Source of the DNA: Bugulina stolonifera
Taxonomy: Eukaryota; Bryozoa; Gymnolaemata; Cheilostomatida; Bugulidae
Direction: 5' to 3'
Assembly: GCA_935421135.1 (NCBI GenBank)
Contig: OW285189.1
Span: 24,554,298-24,618,297, forward strand
DNA: 64,000 nt
This document shows positions 36,412-49,148 of this stretch, one piece after another; within the stretch, counting starts at the first letter, position 1; every line of letters begins with the position of its first letter. The notes beneath the pieces were generated by a model that ran no database searches, was not told the DNA's origin, and saw only the letters and a program-made list of their open reading frames with translations. Made by a program: the position numbers and the translations under genes.

Positions 36412-36601
36412 CTGTAATCAACACAGTGAGTACATCATAAGATACAAATACGATAAAAACATAAAATGCTTTAGAAATAAAACTTGGCTGTTTTAAACGA
36501 AAAGAAACTTTGACCATGCAAACATACATAAAAGTACACCAGGTTAGCTCAGCTGCATTAGATAGGGGTGAGTTTGTGTCTAATGAAGTTAGTATCAGTC
36601 C

Positions 36602-36901
36602 CAGGGGCGGATATAGGAAATATTTCAACACCAGCCTATTTTCAAGAAGTCATGAATTTCACGCGTCTGAGGGAGTTAATACAAGATAAGTGTGGAACAT
36701 GAACATGCATGGGTACAGTCTACACATATAACATGACTATTACAGAACTATAAAATGACTGTACTGCCTGAGCTAGTAAATAGAAAATGATTTGAGGCCT
36801 AGATATGCATAGCATTGCTAGATTACAAAGTACAGCTAGTATTGCACGGTTGATTGAACACACGCCTAGGATGGTGGCGTGGGTGCCTATAGCCGCCCCT
36901 C
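36602..36901. mobile_element. 300-bp hAT MITE with perfect 8-bp TSD
   Basis: The left end CAGGGGCGGATATAGG and the reverse-complemented right end GAGGGGCGGCTATAGG form the TIRs. The flanks show an exact ATCAGTCC duplication (36594-36601 and 36902-36909). This is a typical non-autonomous hAT insertion, nested in the TTAA element. Confidence 0.85.
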
Positions 36902-38285
36902 ATCAGTCCTACCAATCTTTTAGATTTAGCCTGGGAAAAGGGGGGGGGGGGGCTTGAAAGAGTGAATAAACTAAATACAGTAATTCAAATATCTTGGATA
37001 GACCAGATCAGTCAATTGATTATTTTAGAAATAAACTTTGTGATGGAATTATTGTTTGCATTTTCGCAGGATGTTTATATTGTAAATTCAAAATTATATT
37101 TGAATAATTGCATATTGTAGATGATTTAATACAACAATACAATAACTTCACATTTTTACAAAGTTCATTGTGACCGATTGTCAAAACTAAATTTAATACT
37201 AACTGAAATTTAGTTTCACCAGTATTGTAATATAAATATAAATATATGTTAAAATCATAATGATTGATATGATAATCATTTAGATTATCATATTAAATTA
37301 TATCATAATATAACCTAATTAACATTATAATAATTATTATCATAATATGAAATATCATAATCACATGACTTCCTTTTTTTGTATTATAAGTTATCTAATT
37401 CTTTTTATCATTTAAAAAATTAATATAAATATAAATATTATAATAATATTTAATTTCAAACCTAGTCATTTGTTTTTTAAACGAAATAAATAAAAAAAAG
37501 AGTACATATATTAAATGCTTACTATGCTGAGTATTGTGGTAGCTGACAATCTGGCCATAAACTAAGCTCATATTCTTTAGAAAATGAAATTTATGAAATG
37601 AAAATCCAAATTTCGAACGCCATTCTTAGCATTTCTGTGCACTATGAATTCTCAACTCAATCCATAGACATAGACAACGATAGATAGTATAGTACCTTGG
37701 TACTTGCAATAACTCTGTGATCAATTGTATTGTAAACAAAATACCACGTGCAGACCGCTAGCATGGTCATGTGACTTTGTTTTGTTTATAAAATTTGATG
37801 CTAGTATGATAATCCATAGTTTCGGATAAACAATGGCAGCTATAAAAATAAAACTTTTTTCGAGGGTGTAATATAAATTGAAGGGTGTATGGTTGCAAGT
37901 AGTATATGCTCATGGATTATTTTTGCATTTTTCAGGCTACTTTTGAAAATATTCTCAAAAAACCAAACCTCTCTCTATACAACTTATATAAAAAAATAGC
38001 CGTTTAGGGTGTCTTCATTAAAAAAATCGTCCTAGGGCAGCACATAGCGCATAGCGCGATGCATCATGGGAAGCAGAAATATGTTGAGAGCACAACTCTG
38101 CAACTTGTAACTTTCCTGCTGCCTTCATTTTAACACAAATCTACATTTGCTGAGCAAGGTAATTAGTGACAGGGATCCTTTAAGACAGCCCATGGGATAA
38201 AACCATGTTTGACATTAGCTTTTCTGAAATGGCGTTGATGTGACTTGAGAAGTCTAGTGACCTATGAATTTTTCCACTGAGGTAT

Positions 38286-40480
38286 ATGTAGGCCTACTTT
38301 ATTCGAATGGATAAATGGATAAATGGATAAACAAGCTAGTTAAAACCCCCATCTAAGTTCATCATATAGGCCTGATGAGCTGATCCAACAAAATTACACA
38401 GTCAGTTGGTACTAAATCAATCATCACTGATATGAACCAATACTCAATAGTTTTTTGCTAAAACCATTACATGTTTGAAAACTAAACAAGTCTGACTATC
38501 CAAATAACATTAACAATAGAAATCATGTTCAATGTACCTGTAGGCCTACTGCGCAGCTAGGGTAGAACTTCGAAATTAACCTTGAACTATGCAAATAACA
38601 TGTTATTCAACAAAACTATCTATCGCACCTCTTCTGCCTCCCAGGTGGTCTAGTGCGACTAGGAGCTCCACGTTAAAATTAGGAGTTTTCCACTCTTGTA
38701 CCATCTTAGTCTCTAGCTCAATATAATTGGTTTCTTTGTTGCGAAATGGTTGGCGGGCTGAGATCAGTAGTACTAGTCTTGTAGTCTGTTCACCTTATGC
38801 TTCAACCATTCTTTGGGGGGGGGGGGGGGAGTTGACAGCAATATCTACACTATAATAGATGTAATTTAGTTCTGCTATTGCAGTTTATAAATGTGGTAGC
38901 ATGAAAGTTCAGCCAACATAACTGACACAATATTATTATCTAACTTTTATGCCTGTATTATATTGTTGAGGCAGCATGTTTAAATAGGATGGCTGGGGAT
39001 AGCCAGACTGACCACACATCTTACGTGTATATCATTTTCAGATACAAACTACCTGTTATTGATTATTCAGGTTGACTAAATTACACCAGGCATCGTTTTT
39101 CCCAAATAGTTTCTTAAAACGGTTTAATCTTGTGTTACTAATTGGAAGTTCTCATTTGGGAGATGCTGTCTATGATTTAAAACAGGAACGAAATGTTCAA
39201 TATTAATTCAAAACTAAAGTTGTGATCATCATTACCACTGCTGTTGATTTGGCAGTGTCCACTCCAAAGTCAGCTATTATATTACAGCTCAACTGATGTA
39301 CATGTATGTAGGCCTATATAATGTGCTGAGAAAGTGGTTGTGTGAACTTTATCTTTTCAATAACTGGTAAATTGTATAGTTGGTTGATGTGCACCTTTAG
39401 TTATCAATGATGATAGGTGAGCTGCATGCACATCATCTGACATGTACATTAGCCCTCATATGGGGAAGAGCGTTATCTAACAGTTGCAATTATATTGCTT
39501 GTATGTAGGTGTATCTCTATAATCTGCCCCTAAAATTCACCCTTTCACTATAATCACAAATCTTACTCCCTGTTATAAGTGCTTCATCCACCCTGAGCCG
39601 TTTCCCCAATGCAGTTATAAACATGTAACTTCTGAGCATTTGCTCTGTCCCATGGAAAGCCTTGAAGTGCCTTTGACACCAGTTCATTATGGAGCCTCCC
39701 TGTAGTGATCACAGCATGATTAGCTTGGAACAATTACATAGTACACGTATGAATTTATTTCCATTGAGGAGTTGTCCTCTCTTGATGTTTCTCTTGGGCA
39801 TAGGGATCAGTTATACGCCTATCATTAGCAGTTAACTTATCCCCGCAAAATAATGGCAGGTGACTAATGGTTTTTAAAATATAAAAATCAGACAAAATAT
39901 TGGACTTTTGAGATCTACTAACTCCAATTGGTGTACACTAGGTGATAGGTGTATACTAACTCCAATTGGTGTACACTAGATGATAGGTTTATGCCCTGCA
40001 TCAAGCAATTAACTGATCAAATTTAGAGTAACTGTATAGACATATTTCCTGAATCTTATAAAATATACAATAATTAGTACAGCAGTGTTGACAATATTAT
40101 AAGAGAATGGAAATCCCAGGTAATTACACAGCTACTAGTTAACTGTTGAAGGAACAGAGCCTTCACCTACATTTGTGTCTATTGATGGCTTCCAGTCACC
40201 CAAGTATAGCTCGATATTATATCGGAATTATAGATGTCTCTTTTGGATAGATCTAATTGATTTCAGTGTTTAGCTTAGATGTAGGACCCTATCTGTCAGT
40301 AGCTGTGGATCGGTTCTAATTTGGTTTTTGTAAAGTACTTGGGGAGGGGGCAATATCCCATGAATATTTGTGTTACTTCATACATTACTATAGTTTCCAA
40401 CATGATGTCTTTAACATATTAATATTATGTATATGCATAATTATGGTTAATCTCCTATTATTTATAGCATCATCTCTATA
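38286..40480. other. Intergenic, upstream of PAGR1-like gene
   Basis: Unique AT-rich DNA with a 13-14 nt poly-G run at about 38815 and a two-copy repeat (CTCCAATTGGTGTACACTAG) at 39919-39980. No gene seen. Confidence 0.35.
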
Positions 40481-41365
40481 ATGGCTTTGGCAGAGCTGAA
40501 AACTGAACCAGGCATGGGAGATTGTTCTAGTGATGAAGAGATGTATAACCCGAGTAAACAGCCCGGTACTGATATATGGGAACCCGACCCTCAAACTATC
40601 ATAGAACTCTACGAGAAACTAGACAAGGTTCTAACCATAAGCTAATTTATATACAGAATGTAATACACATAGGCCTATAGGATAACTTGCAGTCATACAA
40701 TGTAAATGTAAATGGATGTTGGTTTAGGATTGCTGCATTCTGGGTAGTATGAAGTATTGCCATCCCCACATTATAATCATTGGACGTGTTGTCATATGTT
40801 ATGTATATTCTAAATGTATGTTACTAAATGTAATTAATGTACAGTAAATAGAGATGGTCTAAATCTCCAATATTGCTATTTCACTACCTTGTCAATTTAG
40901 ATAGTCTTGTTCATGATCAGCAAGAAATGCTAAAGTCTGCACATGCATTTTATAAGCAATGAGACTGGACTCTACTAATCTACAATAACATAATAACATC
41001 ATTATATATTTCAGGATGGCTTTATTGAGTTAGAATGGAAATCTCCAGGTAGAATTCCCATACACAAGGAGACAACTCCTGTAAAGCAAGAGGAAATAGT
41101 TCAGGAGACACCGGAGGAGGTCATAAAACTGCAACAGAAGCAGAACATGTTGTCAATGTTTGAGGAAGATGATTTGTCCAATAAGGTGAACACACCGACC
41201 AGTCTCAGTAAGACTCCTAAAACCCCTAAAACTGTTCCTAAGGTTAAAGCTTCATTTGATAAGATATTTAATAGGGTTAGTCTTCAGTCCATGTCTAACA
41301 ATAAGGGTGGAGATAACCCACCCCCACAACAGCAGGACAATACGCCTCCCATGTCATCAAGCTAG
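40481..41365 (+). CDS. PAGR1: PAGR1/PA1-like protein (2 exons)
   Basis: Exons 40481-40627 and 41015-41365 (stop TAG), 165 aa, phase 0. Residues 16-62 carry SSDEE, WEPDP, IIELYEKLDKDGFIELEW and SPGRIPIHKETTP. This follows the core of animal PAXIP1-associated glutamate-rich protein 1: an acidic SDEE, then W-x-P...I..LYE.L...G...L, then a basic-proline stretch. PAGR1 is a small disordered subunit of the KMT2C/KMT2D histone H3K4 methyltransferase complexes in the nucleus. The C-terminal half is low complexity (TPKTPKT, PPPQQQ). It is shorter than the human protein and lacks its long glutamate run. The name is recognition by motif order, so moderately sure. Confidence 0.65.
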
Positions 41366-43704
41366 TAGCGAATAGAGTTATTATTCTACACTCATATACT
41401 GTAATGTAGTAATTGTTAGTACTAGAAGTACTGTCTAGTGTAATATAGTACATTAACATACCTACATGTATGTATATGCTATATGCTATATTATTACTGA
41501 CATCCATGTGCTATAATGTAGTGTACATACTGTGTGTGTATTTAGTGTATAGGACATTCATTGTATTATTATTTACTAGTAGTTTGGTGTAGAGTGGATG
41601 TGACTCACTGGGCGAAAGGGATTTGTATCTCTGCCAGATACTTTCACCAGATACTTTCATCATCTCTCACCATATTCTGTTGATTAAACAGAATCACATA
41701 ATTTATGCAATTTTAAGAATTTTTTATTCATTCTATTTTTATTATCTTTGTTGAGGAATTTACAGTTAATGTTTGATTGCATGGGTGTCATTTACAGTAG
41801 TTTGGTTGCATATGGTTCATTTCCTGGCCAAGACTTTGAAGTTTTACCTGTCAACCTAGAAAACTGTTAGTAGAGTTTAGGACTAGTAATAATTATATGG
41901 TATTAGTAGTAGCTCTTAGCCCAAAACTAATTTGAATATGTTAATGAACTGTATATATTTCTAGTGTCTCGGTCCACCAAATTCAGACGGCAGTTGTGGG
42001 TTTGTGTGGATGACAATCACACCGCACAGACGCTATAGACCCATAAATATTATGTCTATTTTACATATTATGCTAATATCATTTAGGTAGAGAATAAATA
42101 AATTGTGTTCAATAGGTAGCCGAATTCCTTTGATTATTTATTAATTCCTGTCAACCATACTATATACTACACTACCTTGTATGCTCCATAGAGTAAGGTG
42201 CCCGCACAGTTGTCAAGTAGTAAACCATAATAAAATTGTGTAAGAATATATTGACCTGTGCAAATAACTACTGAATGTAGGCCTTGATAATTAGGCTATA
42301 CAACATGCTTGCATTTCCAAATTACCCTCAGCTTCCCCTAACTTATGAGAATACTGCAGTATTATATGTGAATGAAAACTGATGCTTATTCGTTGGTAAG
42401 CAGACCATAGACCAGGCTGTTAGCTAGACCTTATGTACTAGTACAATCAGTAACCCACAAGCTGTCAAAATGTGCTAACTACAAGTTTGTGAGGCCATTT
42501 AAGAAGGTACAGCCTGTCCAATAAAGTGGTACAAACCTGTGTTGAAGACTGGGGGAAAGGGATATCACAGCTAAACCAAGCTGGGAATGTAATAATAATA
42601 CCAGTGACGGGAATGTCTTTATTACTGATAACTGTGCAATCTGTTATACTTTCCAGATTTGAGCTGGACCGGTACATGTATATGAGCAGAATAATTGGTA
42701 GCACAAGCGTTCTTGCTGAGATCTTGTAGAATAATAGAACACAGTTTAAACTTGGTTGATTTTCTACAATTTTAGCATTTCAGAATTCCATCCAATGTAT
42801 TAACAACAGCTTTTTCTAGCGTACTATTGAATATTAGACCTTGTTTTGAATTAAAATGTGAATATACCAGGCATAAGTATAAGTATAAAATACACTATAT
42901 GACACAACGAAGTTCTGTCACCTTTCAGGTTCTGAAATGGTCCTGAATAAAATAACATTGGGCTTCTCTTGGCTACTCTATTAAATTTTGTCCACTGCAA
43001 AATAGCTCAACTTAAAATAATTCATAAGAAGAGTGTAAAGTTACCAGACATTCATACAGCCCACTACTTGTGTAGATTAGATGCATATAACACCGTATTC
43101 TTACACATAGATGGGTTGTAACTCAGGCTACAGGGTGTTCAGTCATTGGAGAAACAGGCTTCAAGTGGTAGCACACTTCTAAATCTGCACACATCTTTCT
43201 ATAATAATATCTGACACACCCCTCATGTGCTCCACAAGTAGTTGAGTGTGTAGATAGCTGATAACGAAATAACATCTTATTTACTACACAGCAATGGAAT
43301 GTCAAGAGTTATTCTTTTGTAGACAGTCTATAAAATTATAGCATTTTCAATTACTGAATAATTCAACCAAGATTGCACCATCTCTACATTGTACTATTTA
43401 TTTAATAATACATTGTTTCTAAACCAGACATGCCAGTCTCCTTTATAATTCACCTGCTTTGTTTTTATATGAGTTTGGAGTGACTTGAAAATTTGAGCTG
43501 ATTGATAGGCAATCTACATAGTGTGATCCATCAGTCACCTTATGTGTCACTTCTATTCATTGAAGCTGAACAGTTTTATCCCAGAGCTGTCTTCATTTGG
43601 CAATAAATCCTTGAGTTTGAATACTGCGAATTTGATTTTCTAAAACCCTGTCATCACTACCTAAATTCAGTAATAAGTCTTCTCCTTTGTGAATTGGTTG
43701 TATA
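41366..43704. other. 3' flank of PAGR1-like gene and intergenic DNA
   Basis: A possible poly(A) signal AATAAA lies at 42093. Nothing else is supported; short frames here lack splice sites or family signals. Confidence 0.35.
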
Positions 43705-43936
43705 ATGAAGGAGATACCAACAATGTCTACTAGCTGTGAGAATGGACTTGATGAGATATCCAAGACTGAGAGTAACAAGTCCAACAACAAGTCTCCCACT
43801 CGACAGGAGTTGACCAGAAGCTATGACAACTTAGCAAAAACCAAGCAGCAAGAGGAGGGCAAAGCTTCTACTCTCCAGCGTCCTAAGAAGAAAGAGAGAC
43901 CACTGAACAAGAACAATGGTAGTGTTGGCAATTTGG
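43705..43936 (+). CDS. Isolated coding exon upstream of septin gene
   Basis: ATG 43705, 77 codons, then donor TTGG|GTAAGC (phase 1). The peptide is hydrophilic: ESNKSNNKSPTRQELTRSYD, LAKTKQQEEGKAS, LQRPKKKERPLNKNN. It is very likely coding, but its partner is unclear: phase 1 does not fit the septin body exon at 53318. It could join through a bridging exon (one candidate, 48032-48177, has a phase-1 acceptor and a phase-0 donor) or belong to a separate gene. No domain recognised. Confidence 0.5.
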
Positions 43937-46900
43937 GTAAGCATCTATATTAGTAGCACCATCCCTTTCCTTTGAGAAAAGTATGTAGGCCTACATGTAC
44001 ATGTATAATATAATAATAATATAATTTTGCAGTCAACGTAGTTGTATACCTTGTTAATGTGGGCATCATACCCAACGCCTACACTAATAGGCCCTTTAGT
44101 GTTCAGGTACACACTCTAGTCATTTATACCTGTTATTTTTACTTGAGCATCTATCATATACTTTGCTACAAGCATGCAGACCTCCATTGTACATGTATAT
44201 TGAAAATGTGTTACCTTTTCAATATACGTCATATTACTTTGATACTGAAAGAGAATTTTGACCATTTTCATAATTTGTATCTAGGCTATATTTGTTGTTA
44301 GCTATAGAAATAAACAAATGTTGCACAGTACTGAGGCCCACACCTACATAGTACATACAAATCTACTTTGCAGCTGTGGTATAGGCACCATATGTCAATT
44401 TTGCTTTGTTTGTAGATAACGGCTTAACGCATTAGGAACACCCATACAATTAGTGCAAAATTACAACCAACAAGCACACAAGTCGTGTGCATTGTACAGT
44501 GCGTAGTTGTCCTCCCTTGGGCTGTGTAAACATTTGTTACAGAAGTTGTGTACTCCTAGTTTATCGATCACTTGACATAGTCTCATATCTTACAGATGCA
44601 CGTAATAATTCATATATTTCATGTCAACCATAATTTGTGTGAATGTCCCAATCAACTGAGCACTTCATTCATTCAATAGTTTCCTGAAAGTAAATGTGTG
44701 AAAATTTAGTAACCTAAATATTAAATTTCGTGTTTTTTCTGTGAATTATTTGTCAATACATGCTTGAGGCTGTTCGTTGGTTAATAAATACATTATAACT
44801 CTGTAAGGTGGAAAATAACAATATTTTGCTATGCCTCCACCTCGGCAAATGGGTGAGTGACAGAGTGAGGTAGTTATTCAAGCGTATGTTACTATGTATT
44901 TATTCAATATTCAGTAGAGTATATTCATATTGTTGTATGGGTTAAGATTAAGTCAGATGAAAGATATAGTTGGTATTGTCGTACTTCACACTAATCATCT
45001 ACTAATGCTGTAGTGATAGCTTGGTATAGTTGCTAATTGAATCACCAATTCAGTACTGTCATAAGATAAATAATTGCTAAAAATTAAAATGTACTAAATT
45101 TATTAGATTAAGATTATTGTTAGCAAATAGCAGAGCTAGTAGTATTAATAGTAAGTAATAATAATGTAATGTAATAGAAAATAGTAGTATTTTATTAGCA
45201 TTATGATACTTAACTTTACTCAATTTTAATATCTTGCTACTGATAACGATTATAGGCTTATACACTTACACTGTAGGGGAGAGTAGGAGTAAGTTGGGAC
45301 AGTTGTTGGTTTTTCAGGGCCTACAGCACATGACATAGGATTATTATTTTGCTGTGCTAGACTACACTCACTTTCATACAAAATAATGAATCGCACATAC
45401 CCACTTATACTGCAAGTAGGCCTACATAAAAAATAATATATAGGGTAATATAAGTAAGTATCAGTAAAGTAGTAAAGTATATGTAAGTAGTGGAGCAGTA
45501 GCCTAGGTTACTAGTTAGTTGTCAAGCTGGTACTCAGCTGTTTTTATTCACTGTATTTAATATTTATATTGAAATATGAATTAGTTGGTAGTCAAGTAAC
45601 ACCCATCACTTTTAATGTAGCATTTTTATATTGCATAGTATTAATATGCAGTTGGCATGTGATGGTGTTGGTGGAGCGTATTTATAGTTATAGAATTGAA
45701 TGATAGTCCTAGCTATCAGTACATGATAATTATGATAATATTTTAATAGTTGTACTGCATTGCATGTAAATATTAGTAGTTATAGCCTAGTCGACCTGTT
45801 TTTAAATTAAACTTCTTATTAATAGAGAGTGTAAATCAATTTAAATTATATAAGCCAAGCTGGTGTAGTGGCTAATGTCTCTGTCCACTGGTCTAGGTGA
45901 TTAGGTGCCTTAGAGCTTCAGGTTCACACCCCAACCAGGGGTGAGCTATTTCCACAAATGTGAAACCAAGTCTTTGGCAGCTCACTAATAAAATATCCTT
46001 GCTACCGAAATGCATTATAGGCCTAGGCCTATAATATTTTATATACTTTCTAATGTACATGTACCTTATGCTCTGACTTTTGAATCATTGGGCACTTGAT
46101 TCTCACCATAACAAACATCCTAAGTATATTCCTATGTACATATCATAAGAAAAATAATAGTAGAACCAAAGATAATAAATAAAAAGTGAGTATTGTAATA
46201 ACCGTGATAATTCTGCTCTAAGATTTAACAGGCTAGAAATATATTATGTGTATCATGTTTGATGTTGTTCAATCTTCTCTTTGTATGTGCTGCTGATCAA
46301 CAGTAAGTAGACCTAAGACTACCTATGCTCAATAATGCTTGCACTTCTAACCTACTAATTGGAAGGTATGTCTCAATCACTATATCTAAATATTGTTGAC
46401 TCCATTTTCAAGCATTTTGTATAAAGTTCAGGTTTCTACTTAGCGGCTTTTAACCAGCGTATTCCTACTGCAGTTATGGGAACCGAGATATGTGTAGGAC
46501 ATACTGTGTCTGCGGAGGTTGAAAAAAATTCAACTTGCGTAAGCATATATATGTTGCTAACATGATAGCATTACAATGTGAATCTGTCATCTGGGAGAGG
46601 TGCTAGAAAAACAGCTTACAAATATGGTTACTCTATTAATACATTTAGTAAATCATTACAACTACATGTAGTCTGACAATGAGTGAGCTTGTATGCCCTT
46701 GCTGTATGAATAAACCTAATGTAGGTTATGTAGCCTACACTTATAAGCAAACAATTAGTCACTGGTTTTGTGGGATGTTGTGATTGTGATTATTTTGTTC
46801 CAATATTGTTGTGTATTTTCAATCCTTTTAGTTTGTCATTCCAAAAAATGATACAAACCTGTTTACACACATTCATGACAATCCTATATTGTATGTGGAA

Positions 46901-48117
46901 GTGATTGTGGTATACACTTAGTAATTTATGATAGCTACTACTGGCCTCTTTATCATCAGTGATGTTATATCTATTTTTGCTGCACATGAACAATCATACA
47001 TCATGTGACCCTATTTTGCAATATATGTACATAGCAACTCTAACATTCTGGTGGAAGGGGTGGGAGTTGAAGGTTTCATTGATTACAAGATGTCATAGTG
47101 TCCCATTATTGCATAAATGGTCTCAAACTTACTGTCCACCTGCCAAAAATGAATGAAAATTTCATCAAAAACTTGACATTTATTATCTTACATATTGAGT
47201 CTGTATTTTGGTATAGACTTTTTACTTTTAATTAGGGATGGAAATTGGAAATCTTTTCTTTGAATTTTTCTCGCATCAGAAAAATGGAATTTTCTTTGTT
47301 GGTTCTTTTTCCAATTTCTGTGCAACTTTTGATGTGGAGAACACAACTCCCATATAGAATAAACTTCTATACAAGGCTTTAAATTAGTTTATTTGTTTCT
47401 TATGTGCTTGCCACTCTTTTTTGGTAAGTGTTTTCGAAATCTTCCGAGTGCCAATATTCTCTCTATTTATAGGCACTGTTGGTGTTGGTTTTTAATGATG
47501 CATTTTGTTCACTTGAAAGTTTTTAAGATGGATTTTTTATGCCTATGTGTCGAAGAGCTGAACAGTGGCACAGGTCGAAACTTTATGAGTCACACATGCT
47601 TTCTTCGATTTCTAAATTCTACATTTAGCAGATTGCCAAGCCTCCCTATTTCTTTTTGCCAAGCTAGGGATGCTATGATTGGTTTGCAGTTTTTAGTGTC
47701 TTGTAATAGACCTCCCCAATGTTTCCAAGGATATCTGAAAGGTTTGCACTGTCGGTGTTTTCCAGAGTTGTGTACACTTGTGATCCTGGCTTGGTAATTG
47801 GTGTGTAGTAATCTGGTTCATAGACAGCTGCTATCTGCTAGTAGCACTCATGTTATTACCCAACTGACATGACATTGCTCCGTGAAATGCTAATCCATCG
47901 ACTTAATCTCATGATAATCTCTCCTTTAGCCAGTGTGTTATAAAATAAAAGTCATTTGTATCTGAACTCCTGCATACAAATTAAGAAGTGCATAATATGG
48001 TAACCTGGAGAATCATAGAGGTTACCATTAGCACATGATTTGCATCTTTTAAGTGCTACTGCTGGAGCACTTCATCTGTACTATCTTCACTCTTCTGCTG
48101 ACTTCCTCCATTGCATC
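43937..48117. other. Long non-coding stretch, probable intron or intergenic
   Basis: AT-rich. Contains a SINE at 45853. A conserved-looking 47620-47790 segment has open frames on both strands but no family signal. No gene supported. Confidence 0.35.
45853..46010 (+). mobile_element. tRNA-derived SINE copy 3
   Basis: AAGCTGGTGTAGTGGCTAAT head, GGTTCACACCCC B box, and a tail with ACCAAGTCTTTGGCAGCTCA. It matches the copies at 6263 and 13041 in order and sequence, but is more diverged in the B box. Confidence 0.65.
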
Positions 48118-48177
48118 ATGCTGTCCACGACTACTACTTATACAACAGCCATACTGGAGACAGAAGACATCAATTTG
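48118..48177 (+). other. Candidate septin alternative first exon a
   Basis: ATG at 48118, 20 codons (MLSTTTTYTTAILETEDINL) ending at a consensus donor TTTG|GTAAGT in phase 0, compatible with the septin exon at 53318. Short, so it could be chance. The frame stays open upstream to an acceptor-like CCATTAG at 48031. Confidence 0.4.
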
Positions 48178-49034
48178 GTAAGTATCTGAGTTGATGAACT
48201 GTAGGCTGCGTCAGAGTTTACATTTCTGCTGTACATGGTGAATCCCTTGCTAGAGAGGGAAAGAGATTATGCCTTGTGTATCATGGATGGCTCATGAATT
48301 TACAACTAGCGTCGTTGACAGGTTTGGATAGGCTATAACTATCCCCTGTTTGCCACTGAATGTAGAGCAATATTTATGGCAGGTTGGAATTCTGGTTGAT
48401 GCCTGCTATCAGTATATTTGAATTTACTGCTATTACCAATGCTCACATCTCCCAGGTGACATCTTGAATGAACTATGCAAACTCGAAATGTCACAAAACT
48501 ATCAACTTATCTATCTACAATTTGAAAGGTCAATTATATCAGCTAAGTGCTTATTATAGTCTGAAAGATGTTCCATTATGTTTCATAATAACGTGGAGAT
48601 ACGATTGGATAACCAAGATTTGACACGTCTTGTCACATTGTAAAACCTCTAAATGTCATTAAATATAATACATACAAAATTTATACTAATAATCATGGTC
48701 TATGTCAATGTATGCCTTCCATGATATTGGAACATAGCACCTTGGATACCCATTGAACAATTTAGCTTGGAGTCAAGTGTCAAAACTGGATAAGTAGTTA
48801 CTCACTCACTTGTTCTTTCACTATCATCCAGTCGGCTTATCAGATGACCAAATTGGCTGCAGCTCACATTGACTTTATTGGCGCTGTTAGTTGAGATTCT
48901 GCTATTTATACTGGCTGTACCTATGGTAATAGTACCTAAGGATATCCTTGCACTGCGTAGTAAGCCAGTAGATGAAACTTCACATAGTATTGAATAGTAC
49001 ATAGTGTGAGCAACTCACTCTTCAAACGAACAAG

Positions 49035-49148
49035 ATGAAACGTACATCAGGACGGACTTCTCGAGGATCTTTTTCCAGTTTAGAGGGATATGGAAGTAAC
49101 ACAGGGACAGGTGGAGGCGTTAGTACCAGCTTGTCATTTCGAGATAAA
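49035..49148 (+). other. Candidate septin alternative first exon b
   Basis: ATG at 49035, 38 codons rich in S, T and G (MKRTSGRTSRGSFSSLEGYG...) ending at GATAAA|GTAGGT in phase 0, compatible with 53318. Looks like a disordered septin N-terminus. Confidence 0.5.

Larger units (their letters stand above)
32997..38179. mobile_element. 5.2-kb TTAA-flanked DNA transposon (Kolobok-like)
   Basis: The termini AGGATCAGTGTCAC and, reverse-complemented, AGGATCCCTGTCAC match at 12 of 14 positions. Both ends border TTAA (32993-32996 and 38180-38183). TTAA target sites are used by piggyBac and Kolobok; ends starting with AG rather than CC favour Kolobok. The insertion splits a LINE relic, which confirms both borders. 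The interior is AT-rich and holds a three-exon minus-strand frame (35600-36411), a 300-bp hAT MITE and a poly-G run at 36941. No transposase with recognisable catalytic motifs was found. Confidence 0.68.
32830..38285 (-). pseudogene. LINE ORF2 relic split by the 5.2-kb TTAA element
   Basis: 38184-38285 (minus) reads SHINAIS and, in a shifted frame, KANVKHGFIPWAV. 32830-32992 (minus) continues with TDFKARSYKQLA, LVMEYAS and ILKTVQRRTARLVNDS. The two halves are consecutive parts of the LINE post-RT region. They are separated exactly at the TTAA sites of the inserted element. Internal stops and a frameshift show it was already decayed. Confidence 0.72.

Noticed and set aside
47393..47797. 134-codon plus-strand frame
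   Set aside because: Does not begin with ATG, hydrophobic and cysteine-rich by composition, no family signal; possibly antisense of an old repeat.
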